Assembly (NCBI GenBank): GCA_964397045.1
Contig: CAYNHF010000012.1
Coordinates: forward strand, 10,148-74,147
DNA from: CAYNHF01 sp964397045
Lineage (GTDB): Bacteria; Actinomycetota; Acidimicrobiia; Spongiisociales; UBA5794
Direction: 5' to 3'
DNA: 64,000 bases
A model generated the notes under the pieces. The model was not told where the DNA came from. It saw only the letters and a list, made by a program, of their open reading frames with translations, and searched no databases. The first letter of the stretch is position 1. Every line of letters begins with the position of its first letter. This document shows positions 33,953-42,526 of this stretch, in pieces. The translations under genes were made by a program, and so were the position numbers.

Positions 33953-34771
33953 TCAGTTCGACAGCGTCGGAGCAGCCGCCGCATACACCGCTGCTGCATA
34001 CTCGGCGACACGAGCCGGTCCGTCCGGTGTGCCGGCAACCTGGTCGTAGTTCAGGATTGACCCCTCCCAACCTTCGGTGTGCCACTCGGCCCCGTGAGGT
34101 AGGTCGACGTCGAGGAGCCCGGCAGCATCGAATGGCCAGGCGTTGGAGTAGAAGTACGCCCGCCCTGCCGGATAGAAGCCGAAGTTGAGCTGGGACGGAA
34201 GACTCGTGGTCTCACCCGCTTCCTCGTGGTCGATCGTCCTGGTTCCGAACCACTCGAAGGCCAGATCGAAGCCGTGGGGCCACAGCTGGATCGGTCCCAC
34301 TTCCCCGGTGAGGCCGGCGCGATGGGTCTGCATGACCTGGTGAACGTCCACCAGCACGGCGAGGAATCGTGCTGCCGTGTCCGAGTCATAAGGGCGAGCC
34401 GAATCGTCTTCGAATTTCGACGTGTCGTAGTCGCCGGAAAGCCCGAGCGCGGTTACGGTTGCAATGAGTTGGCTGCCCATTTGCCTCGCGCTGGTGCCGT
34501 CCGTCATGGCGAATCGGGCGACTTCGCCGCGATTGGTTTCCACCACGATGTCGTGGCTGCGCAGATCCATCCGCACCTGGAACACCCCGCCCCCGGGCAG
34601 GGACATGGTGTCGGTCACGAATCCGGAGGCGGTGAGGTTGAGGCTGACGTGCCACCACCTCGGGTGCGGGATGGCATGCACTCTTGCGATGGCTCCAATC
34701 GCAAGGGCGTAAGCGTGCAGCGTGGCGCGGGTGGCTTCGACATTCTCCGGAATGGGTGGCAACGGTGTCAT
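33953..34771 (-). CDS. DUF5996-family protein
   Basis: A 272-residue soluble protein. TLHAYALAIGAIARVHAIPHPRWWHVSLNLTASG, followed by GGGVFQVRMDLRSHDIVVET, SARFLAVLVDVHQVM-like residues, and LWPHGFDLAFEWFGTR are the shared blocks of this little-studied family. No function is established. The ATG at 34771 is preferred because the conserved part starts close after it. It is convergent with the luciferase-like gene and divergent from the DoxX gene. Confidence 0.8.
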   Translation of the reverse strand: MTPLPPIPENVEATRATLHAYALAIGAIARVHAIPHPRWWHVSLNLTASGFVTDTMSLPGGGVFQVRMDLRSHDIVVETNRGEVARFAMTDGTSARQMGSQLIATVTALGLSGDYDTSKFEDDSARPYDSDTAARFLAVLVDVHQVMQTHRAGLTGEVGPIQLWPHGFDLAFEWFGTRTIDHEEAGETTSLPSQLNFGFYPAGRAYFYSNAWPFDAAGLLDVDLPHGAEWHTEGWEGSILNYDQVAGTPDGPARVAEYAAAVYAAAAPTLSN

Positions 34772-34952
34772 GAGCGGTCCTTTCGTCTTCCGTAAGGAGC
34801 CAACCGGGAGGCAGGCGGCGATCATTCCACGGGCGAGCATAAAAACTGTCGGGTAGGCGACACAAGGCAGGTCGAGGTGGAATGATGAGGCTAGGCAGCG
34901 TCGTTAGGGCAAAGACAGGACTACGACACTTGGCACCTCGGGAGGCTCAATC

Positions 34953-35486
34953 ATGCCGGACACCATCGATGCGGCGCTTCTGATCATCCGTGTGCTTCTC
35001 GGTGTGGTGTTTCTCGCCCACGGCGTCAAACACGCAATGGGACGCATCAAGACGACGAACTGGTTCGCGTCTCTTGGCTTCAGACAGGCAGGCCTGCAAT
35101 GGTTCGCGTCGACTGCCACCGAAATCGGCGTCGGAATCCTTCTGGTTGTGGGCCTGCTCACATCGTTCGCCGCGGCAGGCGTGATCGGGATCATGTTCGT
35201 GGCTTTCTGGACGGTGCACCGCTCTGCAGGCTTCTTCATCACCAGCTTCATGAAGGACGGAATCGAGGTCGAGGGGTACGAATACGTGATGGCTCTGGCT
35301 GTGGTCGCCCTGGCGATCGCGGTGGGCGGCCCCGGCGACTGGTCGATCGATGCCCAGATCTTGATCGACGGAACGTCGCTCGCCGCGCTCTTCGACGGCG
35401 GGTCCGGAGCAGTCATCGCCGCCGCTGGTCTGTTGGCAGGGGCGGGTCTCCTTGGCGTCTTCTGGCGCCCTGCCGAAGCGGCCTGA
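34953..35486 (+). CDS. DoxX-family membrane protein
   Basis: A 177-residue inner-membrane protein with four helices: about 6-24, 53-71, 77-95 and 107-122, plus a C-terminal hydrophobic segment at about 150-170. The LLGVVFLAHGVKHAMG opening and the loop with WFASLGF are typical of DoxX-like proteins, whose members act in redox or stress physiology. The extra C-terminal helix is longer than in minimal members. The start has CGGGAGG upstream. The following SpoU gene has its own promoter. Confidence 0.8.
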   Translation: MPDTIDAALLIIRVLLGVVFLAHGVKHAMGRIKTTNWFASLGFRQAGLQWFASTATEIGVGILLVVGLLTSFAAAGVIGIMFVAFWTVHRSAGFFITSFMKDGIEVEGYEYVMALAVVALAIAVGGPGDWSIDAQILIDGTSLAALFDGGSGAVIAAAGLLAGAGLLGVFWRPAEAA

Positions 35487-35519
35487 CGGGAAGGTTGCCG
35501 AAGCACTCGAGCCGCCGCA

Positions 35520-35525
35520 TATGAT
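35520..35525 (+). promoter_or_regulatory. -10 hexamer of a leaderless gene (SpoU methyltransferase)
   Basis: Reads TATGAT, close to the ideal -10 sequence, six bases before ATG 35532. Confidence 0.65.
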
Positions 35526-35531
35526 GGTTCG

Positions 35532-36164
35532 ATGGGCAGCGACGAACCATCAACCCGACCAGACAGCGTCGGGGTGGGGCCGCATCCGGAACCCTGGCCG
35601 GATGACGAGAGGCTGGATCCGGAGTTGCTGGCGGAGGGTGACAGCCGCAACGTGATCGATCGCTACCGCTACTGGAGCCGGGAAGCGATCGTGGCCGACC
35701 TCGACCGGCGTCGCCACGAATTCCACGTCGCGGTCGAGAACTGGCAGCACGACTTCAATATCGGGACTGTGGTGCGCAACGCCAACGCGTTCCTGGCAGC
35801 AGAGGTCCACATCGTTGGGAAGCGGCGATGGAACCGGCGCGGGGCGATGGTCACCGACCGGTACCAGCATGTCCGCCACCACCCCACCATCGACGATCTC
35901 GTTGTGTGGGCAGATGGGCACGAATTGACGATCGTGGGGATTGACATCCTGCCGGGTGCGGTGCCCATCGAGACCGCCTCGATTCCACGCGCGAGCCTGT
36001 TGCTCTTCGGCCAGGAGGGCCCGGGACTGTCCCCTCAGGCCCGAACCGCCTGTGCCGAGATCTGCTCCATCACCCAGTACGGCTCAACTCGCAGTATCAA
36101 CGCCGGGGTGGCGTCCGGAATCGCGATGCATGAGTGGATTCGGCGGCACGGCACTGCGGACTGA
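35532..36164 (+). CDS. TrmH/SpoU-family RNA 2'-O-methyltransferase
   Basis: A 210-residue SPOUT enzyme that would methylate ribose in tRNA or rRNA using S-adenosylmethionine. The three family motifs are present: WQHDFNIGTVVRNANAF at about 75-91, LLLFGQEGPGLS at about 157-168, and STRSINAGVASGIAMHEW at about 185-202. A non-conserved acidic N-terminal extension of about 50 residues precedes the fold. The gene seems leaderless. The target nucleotide is unknown. Confidence 0.88.
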   Translation: MGSDEPSTRPDSVGVGPHPEPWPDDERLDPELLAEGDSRNVIDRYRYWSREAIVADLDRRRHEFHVAVENWQHDFNIGTVVRNANAFLAAEVHIVGKRRWNRRGAMVTDRYQHVRHHPTIDDLVVWADGHELTIVGIDILPGAVPIETASIPRASLLLFGQEGPGLSPQARTACAEICSITQYGSTRSINAGVASGIAMHEWIRRHGTAD

Positions 36165-36251
36165 TCCTGGAGAGGAGCCGCAGTGCAAGCGACATCTCGA
36201 ATGAGGCCGGGAGCGGCGTCCAGGTCTGGGACACCGCCTCGCAGGAGTCAT

Positions 36252-37334
36252 TCACAACTCGTTGCGGACGACCCTGCCCAGTCGGATCACGAGTCGCACC
36301 CGCCCCAGCGCTGCGATGTCGACGGTCGGATCACCTTCAACGCAGACAATATCTGCCGGGTCACCGACGGAGAACGTGTGAGGTTTGCCGATCGCCTCGT
36401 GAATGTGAGTCGTCGTGGCTGCCAGGGCGGTCGGTGCATCGAGACCGAAGTCGACGAGCCGGATCGCCTCGCGGGCGATGGCTCCGTGAGAGCTGCTGAG
36501 GTCGCTGCCTGCGAGCAACCGCACGCCGAGCCGGTGTGCCTCGGGCAACAATTCGCGAACGTTCTCCAGTCCGGATCTGATGAGTCTGCCCCCGCTGGAC
36601 TCTGCCCCAAGGAGGTCGGTGATCTCTTCCATCGCCACCACCGTGGGCACCCAGTACCCGCCTCGCTCGCCGAGCGTTCGGAGGTCCTCGGAGGTCAGGA
36701 ACAGGCCGTGCTCGATCGAATCGACTCCAGCACGCACGGCCATCGACGGGGTTTCGGGTGCCATCGCATGGACCGCAACCCTCCTGCCGGAGGTGTGGGC
36801 GGCCTGGACTGCTGCCGCGAAGTCGCTCTCCGCATAACTCGGCACCGGACCGCGACCGGGAAGGGGCCAGTCTCCGATCACCTTGAACCAGGTGGCGCCT
36901 GGTACCGGGAGCGCGAGATCGGCGAGTTGGGCTCCGGCAGCTTCCACACCGACGCCCGGGTAGTAGCCGCCGGGGGCGCGATGAAGTGGCCCCGCCATCT
37001 CGAGCTGTGGCCGGTGTTCGGGCGATTCCGCCAACACCGCCGTGACTGAACCGTCCTTGTCTCCCTTGTCGAGCGCTGAGACGACACCTGTCTGCAGCTG
37101 TGCCGCCGCGTTCTCGCGTACGGCGGCGATATCGACGGCGTCCGGCGCGGCGACGAAGTCATCGACTGATCGCGCCGCCAGGTGGAGATGGCCGTCGCCG
37201 AGTCCGGTTAGCGCATAGAGATGGCGCAGGTCCAGCGTCTCTTCACTCGGCCCGGCCGCCACCAGGCGCCCACCCGCGAGGTAGATGGTCTGTTCGCGAC
37301 CGGTTGTCGTGCGGATGTGGAGGCGAAGTGACAC
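36252..37334 (-). CDS. Amidohydrolase-family protein
   Basis: A 360-residue TIM-barrel hydrolase of the imidazolonepropionase-like type. The metal motif is GDGHLHL with H49 and H51; RVAVHAMAPET and SIEHGLFLT give the next His residues, and LLAGSDLSSSHG the catalytic Asp. The first motif reads TGLGDGHLH instead of PGxxDxHxH. The start is GTG 37334, six bases after the Maf stop, so the two are probably one transcript. The substrate, perhaps an amide or cyclic amidine, is unknown. Confidence 0.82.
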   Translation of the reverse strand: MSLRLHIRTTTGREQTIYLAGGRLVAAGPSEETLDLRHLYALTGLGDGHLHLAARSVDDFVAAPDAVDIAAVRENAAAQLQTGVVSALDKGDKDGSVTAVLAESPEHRPQLEMAGPLHRAPGGYYPGVGVEAAGAQLADLALPVPGATWFKVIGDWPLPGRGPVPSYAESDFAAAVQAAHTSGRRVAVHAMAPETPSMAVRAGVDSIEHGLFLTSEDLRTLGERGGYWVPTVVAMEEITDLLGAESSGGRLIRSGLENVRELLPEAHRLGVRLLAGSDLSSSHGAIAREAIRLVDFGLDAPTALAATTTHIHEAIGKPHTFSVGDPADIVCVEGDPTVDIAALGRVRLVIRLGRVVRNEL

Positions 37335-37339
37335 GGTTC

Positions 37340-37942
37340 TCAGCCGGTCGGCTCGATGGCAGCAGGCACGAGACGAGCGATGCAGGGCAGGACTTCGTCG
37401 ACCGGTAGACCCATCACGTTGGTGTAGGACCCTGCGATTGAGTCGACGAAACGTCCGCCTTCACCCTGGATGGCGTACGCCCCTGCCTTACCGAAGGGCT
37501 CGCCGGTGGCAACGTAAGCCACAGCGGCTGCATCATCGATGGCTCGCATGAAGACCCGGGTGGTCACCGCCTCTGCGGCCAACACTTCGCCCTGGCTACT
37601 CAGGCAGAACGCGGTGATCACTTCGTGGGCGCGGCCGGAAAGCGCCAGCAACATCGCGCGCGCGTGCGCTGCGTCGCCAGGTTTGCCCAGGGCGAGTCCG
37701 TCGAGGGCCACCGTGGTATCGCACCCCAGCGTTACCACGCGCGGCCCCGCCTGCGCGGCAATGGACTTTGCCAGGGCGAGCCGACTCACCATCGCAACGG
37801 GGGTCTCACCCGGAATCGGGGTCTCGTCGACGTCGGCAACGACGATGTCGAACTTCACGGCGGCTCTGGTTAGGAGGTGGTGTCTTCTGGCAGAACCACT
37901 CGCCAGCACCAGGCGGTCGAATCCGTGACCAGGATCACTCAT
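37340..37942 (-). CDS. maf: Maf-family nucleotide pyrophosphatase
   Basis: A 200-residue housecleaning enzyme that hydrolyses non-standard or modified nucleoside triphosphates to monophosphates. LVLASGSARRHHLL is the N-terminal signature, GCDTTVALDGLALGKPGD holds the catalytic Asp and Lys, and GKAGAYAIQGEGGRFVDSIAGSYTNVMGLP is the closing signature; I give these as pieces of the family pattern. The start is ATG 37942, after a damaged acyl-CoA dehydrogenase gene. An amidohydrolase gene follows six bases past its stop. Confidence 0.92.
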   Translation of the reverse strand: MSDPGHGFDRLVLASGSARRHHLLTRAAVKFDIVVADVDETPIPGETPVAMVSRLALAKSIAAQAGPRVVTLGCDTTVALDGLALGKPGDAAHARAMLLALSGRAHEVITAFCLSSQGEVLAAEAVTTRVFMRAIDDAAAVAYVATGEPFGKAGAYAIQGEGGRFVDSIAGSYTNVMGLPVDEVLPCIARLVPAAIEPTG

Positions 37943-37985
37943 CAGCGAAAGAGGAAGGTGAGGCGTGACAGAGAGGTGTTCGGTG

Positions 37986-38897
37986 TCATTCGAACGCACT
38001 CAGTCCGGTGAGCGCCTGGCCGAGGATGAGCGTGTGGATCTCGTTGGTTCCTTCATACGTGTAGACCGACTCGAGATTGGTCATGTGTCGCATGACGGGA
38101 TACGCCAGCGTGATGCCGGCCGCGCCGAGCATTCCTCTTGCTGTTCGCGCCACGTCACGAGCCATTCATACGTTGTCGAACTTGCTCAGGCTGATGTGCT
38201 CTGCGCGCACGACGTTTGCTTCCTTCATCCGGCCGATGTGCAGTGCCAGCAACATCGCCCGGTTGACCTTCAACATCATGTCGACGAGCTTGCGTCGGGT
38301 CAGCTGGTAGCCGGCGATCGGCTTGTTGAACTGCTCGCGCTCGCGGGAGTAGTCGAGTGCCGATTCGTAACACGCTCTCGCCGCCCCGACGGCACCGAAG
38401 AGCACCCCGAATCGGGCTTCACTGAGACAAGAGAGAGGACCGCGCATCCCCGCTACTCCGGGGAGGACCGCGTCAGCGGGTAGCCGGACATCGTCCAGGA
38501 CGAGTTCCGAGGTGACAGAGGCGCGCAACGAGAGCTTGCCTGGTATGTCGTTGGTAGAGAAGCCGGGAGTTGTCGTGGGGACGACGAAACCTCGAATCCC
38601 GTCATCGGTCTGAGCCCAGACCACGGCAACATTGGCGCTGGATCGCTGCCCGAGTCCGCCTCGGTGAGACCGAAAACAGCCGATGGCTTCGGCGTTGGCC
38701 AGCCGCGGGAGCCATTCGAGGCGCTGCTCCTCCGACCCGTATGCCCGGATCGGAAACATGGCGAGCGAACCCTGCACGGAAACGAAGCTACGGGCTCCGG
38801 TGTCCCGCAGCAGGAGTTCTTCGTCCGAATGCAGGGCATCGATTTCGAGAACGTCTCGTGGGTTGATGCGACCGGCACTCACCGGCTCCTGAGCCAT
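37986..38897 (-). pseudogene. Acyl-CoA dehydrogenase (glutaryl-CoA-dehydrogenase-like), decayed
   Basis: Read through its lesions, the minus strand gives an acyl-CoA dehydrogenase: RDVLEIDALHSDEELLLRDT, then SFVSVQGSLAMFPIRAYGSE, AEAIGCF, GLTEADSGSDPA, VAVVWAQTDDGIRGFVVPTT, EARFGVLFGAVGAARACYE, and a C-terminus with YTYEGTNEIHTLILGQALTG. Lesions: a deletion of about 60 codons after LLLRDT, a one-base insertion near 38671, a deletion of roughly 30 codons after SDPA that restores the frame, and a TGA at 38166-38168 where Arg is usual. The start had a GGAGG site. It would have been a flavoenzyme of lysine/tryptophan or fatty-acid breakdown. Confidence 0.85.
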
Positions 38898-38993
38898 CGC
38901 GGCCTCCGGGTGCGACCTGGTGTTCGGGTGGTGGTGCCCGGATGTTAGGGCGCCGCCGGGACGGGTCGCAGGCCGGCGAGGCGCGGTCCTCGG

Positions 38994-38999
38994 TAAGGT
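38994..38999 (+). promoter_or_regulatory. -10 hexamer of a leaderless gene (PLP enzyme)
   Basis: Reads TAAGGT, six bases before GTG 39006. Confidence 0.6.
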
Positions 39000-39005
39000 G
39001 GCGGC

Positions 39006-40007
39006 GTGCTCACCATTCCTCACCGATTGCCCCTGGCGAGGCTGCCAACTCCCCTCGAACCCTTTGATCGCCTCAGCGAAGCATGGGGTGGGCCCCGGAT
39101 CTGGGCGAAGCGGGACGACCTCACCGGCTTCGGGCTGTCCGGGAACAAGATCCGCAAGCTCGAACTGCATTTCGCCGCGGCACGTGCTGCCGGTGCACGG
39201 ACCGTGATTACCTGCGGCGCCCTCCAGTCGAATCACTGCCGGGCGACTGCACTCGCTGGGGCCCGGGTGGGTCTTGAAGTCGTGTTGCTGCTCCGTACGC
39301 CAGATGGAGAGCCTCCCCGGCGCCTCGAGGCCAACCATCTCCTGCAGCGGCTGGCAGGAGCCGGCGTGCGTTTTATTGCTCCCGACCAGTGGCGCCACCG
39401 CCGCGAACTCATGGTCGAGGCAGCAGACACCATGGAGGCTGCAACCGGAAATCGCCCCTGGCTCATACCGGAGGGGGCCTCCGATGCCCTCGGTATGTGG
39501 GCGTTCGTGGTCGCGTTGCAGGAGCTCGACGACCAGATGGTCCTGTTGGAAGGTCGATGTGCGGGTATCTGGCACGCGGCATCTTCTGGCGGCACCACTG
39601 CGGGGCTCGGCTGGGGAGCCGACCGACTCGGGTTGACGACGCCGGTCGTGGCCTCCTCCGTGGGCGAGAGTGCGGCGGACCTGTCGAACCTCGTCTCCGG
39701 GATCTGGGAGGAGGCACTGGCTACAGCCGGAGGCATGATGCCGACGCCTCGGCTCGAGATCGTCGACCGGTACGTCGGCGAGGGCTACGGCTTGGTCACC
39801 GCGGCGGAGTTAGCAGTTCAGGCCGAAGCTACCGCGCTCACCGGCTTGCTGTTCGATCCGACCTACACGGGCAAGGCGATCTACGGGTTGCGGCAGGAGA
39901 TCGCGAACGGGCGCTTCGAGGCAGGGGACAATGTGGTGTTCTGGCACACGGGCGGCGGGTTTGCGCTGTTTGCATCCGCCTTCGAATTCGAGCCTGCCGC
40001 TAGCTGA
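39006..40007 (+). CDS. D-cysteine desulfhydrase / ACC-deaminase-family PLP enzyme, second copy
   Basis: A 333-residue fold-II PLP enzyme. K48 in GLSGNKIRKLEL is the likely cofactor Lys, CGALQSNHCRATALA the substrate loop, and HAASSGGTTAGLGWGAD the phosphate loop. It matches the classical GNK consensus, unlike the paralogue at 25535. The C-terminus (DPTYTGKAIYGL, VFWHTGGG) is normal for the family. The GTG start has TAAGGT six bases upstream and no Shine-Dalgarno site. A hairpin follows the stop, before a convergent RNase HII gene. Confidence 0.85.
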   Translation: MLTIPHRLPLARLPTPLEPFDRLSEAWGGPRIWAKRDDLTGFGLSGNKIRKLELHFAAARAAGARTVITCGALQSNHCRATALAGARVGLEVVLLLRTPDGEPPRRLEANHLLQRLAGAGVRFIAPDQWRHRRELMVEAADTMEAATGNRPWLIPEGASDALGMWAFVVALQELDDQMVLLEGRCAGIWHAASSGGTTAGLGWGADRLGLTTPVVASSVGESAADLSNLVSGIWEEALATAGGMMPTPRLEIVDRYVGEGYGLVTAAELAVQAEATALTGLLFDPTYTGKAIYGLRQEIANGRFEAGDNVVFWHTGGGFALFASAFEFEPAAS

Positions 40008-40011
40008 ATCT

Positions 40012-40034
40012 CCGGCAGCTTCTGGCGCTGCCGG
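40012..40034. terminator. Hairpin between convergent genes
   Basis: CCGGCAGC (40012-40019) pairs with GCTGCCGG (40027-40034) around a seven-base loop. It lies between the PLP-enzyme stop and the RNase HII stop and has no U-tract. Confidence 0.65.
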
Positions 40035-40035
40035 C

Positions 40036-40737
40036 TCAATCGAACAGGGTCCCCTGCGGGTGGGGGCGCTGCAGACGGCGAATTCCGTTCCAGGGCAGGT
40101 GGTCCATGAACACCCAGCTCCTGCGGTGGATGGCACTCGGGCCCCAGTAGGCGAGGCTGGCCTTGTGACGGGGACCGGGGTAGCCCTTGTTGTGGTCGAA
40201 GAGGTAGTGGGGGTAGTGGGTCGCTTCAGCGCGCATCATGCGGTCCCTAGTGACTTTCGCCAGTATGGATGCGGTCGAGATGGAGAGCGATGTGGCATCT
40301 CCGCGCACGATGCGCTCGACATTGCCGGTGCCGACGAAGTCCCAATTGCCGTCGAGCAACACTTTGTCCGGCCGCACCTCGAGTTGACCGAGCGCCCTGG
40401 CTGCCGCGAGTCGCTGAGCGGCGGACATCCCCAGCCCGTCACATTCCTCAGCTGAGGCGTGGCCGACTGCCCAGGTGCTACACCATCCGGTCAGTCGATC
40501 AAAAAGTGCCTCGCGCTCCGGTTCGGTCAGCATCTTGGAATCGCGGACCTTGTACACGCGACGGTCTCTCGGCACCACCGCGGCCCCGACAGAAATGGGT
40601 CCGGCCCAGGCGCCCCTTCCGACCTCATCCATGCCGACGACGAAGTCGTGCCCGATCTCCCACAGCTTACGCTCTACGGCAAGGGTCGGAGCCTTGCGCT
40701 TGATGGCCTTGCGGAGGCGGGGGGCGGTCGCGGTCAT
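40036..40737 (-). CDS. rnhB: Ribonuclease HII
   Basis: A 233-residue nuclease that removes ribonucleotides from DNA. VVGMDEVGRGAWAGP at 34-48 holds the catalytic Asp-Glu (D37, E38) and the GRG motif; VLLDGNWDFVGTG has the third acidic residue, and STASILAKVTRDRMM with HNKGYPGPRH completes the active site. The N-terminal 25 residues are a basic extension. The ATG has TAAGGT six bases upstream, so the message may be leaderless. Confidence 0.93.
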   Translation of the reverse strand: MTATAPRLRKAIKRKAPTLAVERKLWEIGHDFVVGMDEVGRGAWAGPISVGAAVVPRDRRVYKVRDSKMLTEPEREALFDRLTGWCSTWAVGHASAEECDGLGMSAAQRLAAARALGQLEVRPDKVLLDGNWDFVGTGNVERIVRGDATSLSISTASILAKVTRDRMMRAEATHYPHYLFDHNKGYPGPRHKASLAYWGPSAIHRRSWVFMDHLPWNGIRRLQRPHPQGTLFD

Positions 40738-40743
40738 CGGTCG

Positions 40744-40749
40744 ACCTTA
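40744..40749 (-). promoter_or_regulatory. -10 hexamer of a leaderless gene (rnhB)
   Basis: Reads TAAGGT on the minus strand, six bases before ATG 40737. Confidence 0.6.
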
Positions 40750-40773
40750 CCCCGAAGTGGGGTACGGCCGTGG

Positions 40774-41322
40774 TCAGTTCAGGCGTGGATCCGTTGGGTA
40801 GCTGGCATACATGCGGAGCAGACCAGGGTCGCGAGCGAGCACCCGACGCCACAGGTCGGCAGGATCGCTGGTGAACACCGTGTCTGCGTCGGCGGTGAGG
40901 ATGACCCAGGAGCCCGTCGCAAGCTCGAAATCGAGTTGGGTTGCTTCCCACCCGGCATATCCCGAGAACACGCGGGCTCGTCCGACACCGCCGTACGCAG
41001 CCGGCGGTTCGGTGAGGTCGATGAGGCCGATGCCGGGCAGTGCCTCCATCCATGAGTCCGGCGGGGTACCCGGATCCTGAGCGAGGCCGACAGCGACCTC
41101 ATTGGCAACCGGGCCTCCGACGAAGACCAGAGCGGGCGGTGCCGCCACATCTGCCCAGTCCGCGACGTGATCAGAGACCGGGGCTGCCGTGGGGCGATTC
41201 AGAACCAGACCGAGCGCCCCCTCTTCGCTGTGCTCCACCATGAAGAGCACACTCCGATGGAAGTTCGGATCGAGCAGCGTAGGCGTTGCGATCAGCAGCC
41301 GCCCTGCGGTTGAGGCGTTCAT
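40774..41322 (-). CDS. YqgE/AlgH-family protein
   Basis: A 182-residue soluble protein starting MNASTAGRLLIATPTLLDP, with FHRSVLFMVEHSEEGALGLVLNR and VFVGGPVANEVAVGL, the signature blocks of the family. It is widespread and structurally known, but its biochemical role is unsettled. A GGTGAGG site precedes the ATG. It lies upstream of rnhB on the same strand, with 36 bases between, and rnhB seems to have its own promoter. Confidence 0.9.
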   Translation of the reverse strand: MNASTAGRLLIATPTLLDPNFHRSVLFMVEHSEEGALGLVLNRPTAAPVSDHVADWADVAAPPALVFVGGPVANEVAVGLAQDPGTPPDSWMEALPGIGLIDLTEPPAAYGGVGRARVFSGYAGWEATQLDFELATGSWVILTADADTVFTSDPADLWRRVLARDPGLLRMYASYPTDPRLN

Positions 41323-41470
41323 GTCCTCACCAGTCTCGCGCGCTCACAGATCGAATGTGAGTCCGGTGGGGCGGTCGAGGGGTGAGCAGCACGGGTCACG
41401 CACCGGCGGCCATGGCCTCGCAGCATTGTTGTCCGTGCTTCGTGTCGCGCCGGGTAGTGTTTGTCGCCTC

Positions 41471-42526
41471 ATGAGCACTGATTTGCACGGACTCCCGAAA
41501 GCGGTTCTCCACGAGCACCTCGACGGTGGTTTACGAGTGCAAACGGTGCTGGAGCTAGCAGATGCCGATGGCTACAGGTCGCTGCCGGCAGAGGATCCGG
41601 AGGCACTTGCCGCCTGGTTCCACCAAGGCGACTCTGGGAGCCTGGAGGGATACCTCGACGCGTTCGAGCACACCGTGGGTGTCATGCAGACCCAGGAGGC
41701 TTTGGAACGCGCGGCGTACGAGAACGTCGTCGACCTCGCAGCAGACCACACCGTCTACGCCGAGATACGGTTCGGTCCGAGCCTGCACACCCGCCGCGGC
41801 CTGCGGCGAGAAGACGTGATCGAGGCAACACTCTCCGGCCTCGCGCGCGGTCGTGCGGACACCGGGATGTCGGTGTGGCTCATCGCAGACGCGCTCCGGC
41901 ACGAAGAGGACTCTGTCGAGGTGGCGCGGGCGGCCGGTAGATTCGCTGACCAGGGAATGGTGGCTTTCGACCTTTCGGGGCCGGAGGCCGGTTATCCGGC
42001 TGATCTTCATGTCGAGGCGTGTCGGGTGGCGAGGGAGGCCGGCCTGGCCCTGACGATCCACGCGGGTGAAGGAGATGGAGTTCACAGCATCTGGCTCGCG
42101 CTCGATCGCTGTTACGCGCAGCGGCTCGGTCACGGAGTCCGGATCATCGAGGACACGCGCAGCGAAGCGGGGCGGATCGTTGAACTAGGGCCGGTGGCAC
42201 GGCAGGTGAGAGATTGGCGCATCCCGCTCGAGGTGTGCCCGACTTCCAACGTTCACACCGGCCTGGCCCAGGATCTTGCCGCGCACCCGGTCCGCCGACT
42301 GTACGACGCGGGGTTCCGGGTCACGATCAACACCGACAATCGGCTCATGAGCGACATCACCATGTCGAGCGAGTATCAGAAGGTCCATGAGGTGCACGGG
42401 TTTTCGATGCGCGAACTTGGAGGCATCGTGGCAGACACCATTGCCGTCGGTTTTGGTGATTGGTCTGAACGCAAGCGGCTGATCGATGAGGTGGTCAACC
42501 CTGCGTACGCCGCCGCCTCAGACTGA
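41471..42526 (+). CDS. add: Adenosine deaminase
   Basis: A 351-residue purine-salvage enzyme that turns adenosine into inosine with zinc. H14 and H16 in VLHEHLDGG are metal ligands; LTIHAGEGDGVHSI, RLGHGVRI, CPTSNVHTG and VTINTDNRLMSD supply the rest, the last being the actinobacterial form of the usual TDDP motif. The ATG at 41471 starts the conserved part; TAGTGT lies ten bases before it. The gene's end overlaps the end of the hydrolase gene on the opposite strand by nine bases. Confidence 0.93.
   Translation: MSTDLHGLPKAVLHEHLDGGLRVQTVLELADADGYRSLPAEDPEALAAWFHQGDSGSLEGYLDAFEHTVGVMQTQEALERAAYENVVDLAADHTVYAEIRFGPSLHTRRGLRREDVIEATLSGLARGRADTGMSVWLIADALRHEEDSVEVARAAGRFADQGMVAFDLSGPEAGYPADLHVEACRVAREAGLALTIHAGEGDGVHSIWLALDRCYAQRLGHGVRIIEDTRSEAGRIVELGPVARQVRDWRIPLEVCPTSNVHTGLAQDLAAHPVRRLYDAGFRVTINTDNRLMSDITMSSEYQKVHEVHGFSMRELGGIVADTIAVGFGDWSERKRLIDEVVNPAYAAASD

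Noticed and set aside
38166..39575. A 469-codon minus-strand open frame that seems to cover two genes
   Set aside because: Its upstream half is antisense to the PLP-enzyme gene at 39006 and is not protein-like; only the downstream part is real, as a piece of the acyl-CoA dehydrogenase pseudogene.
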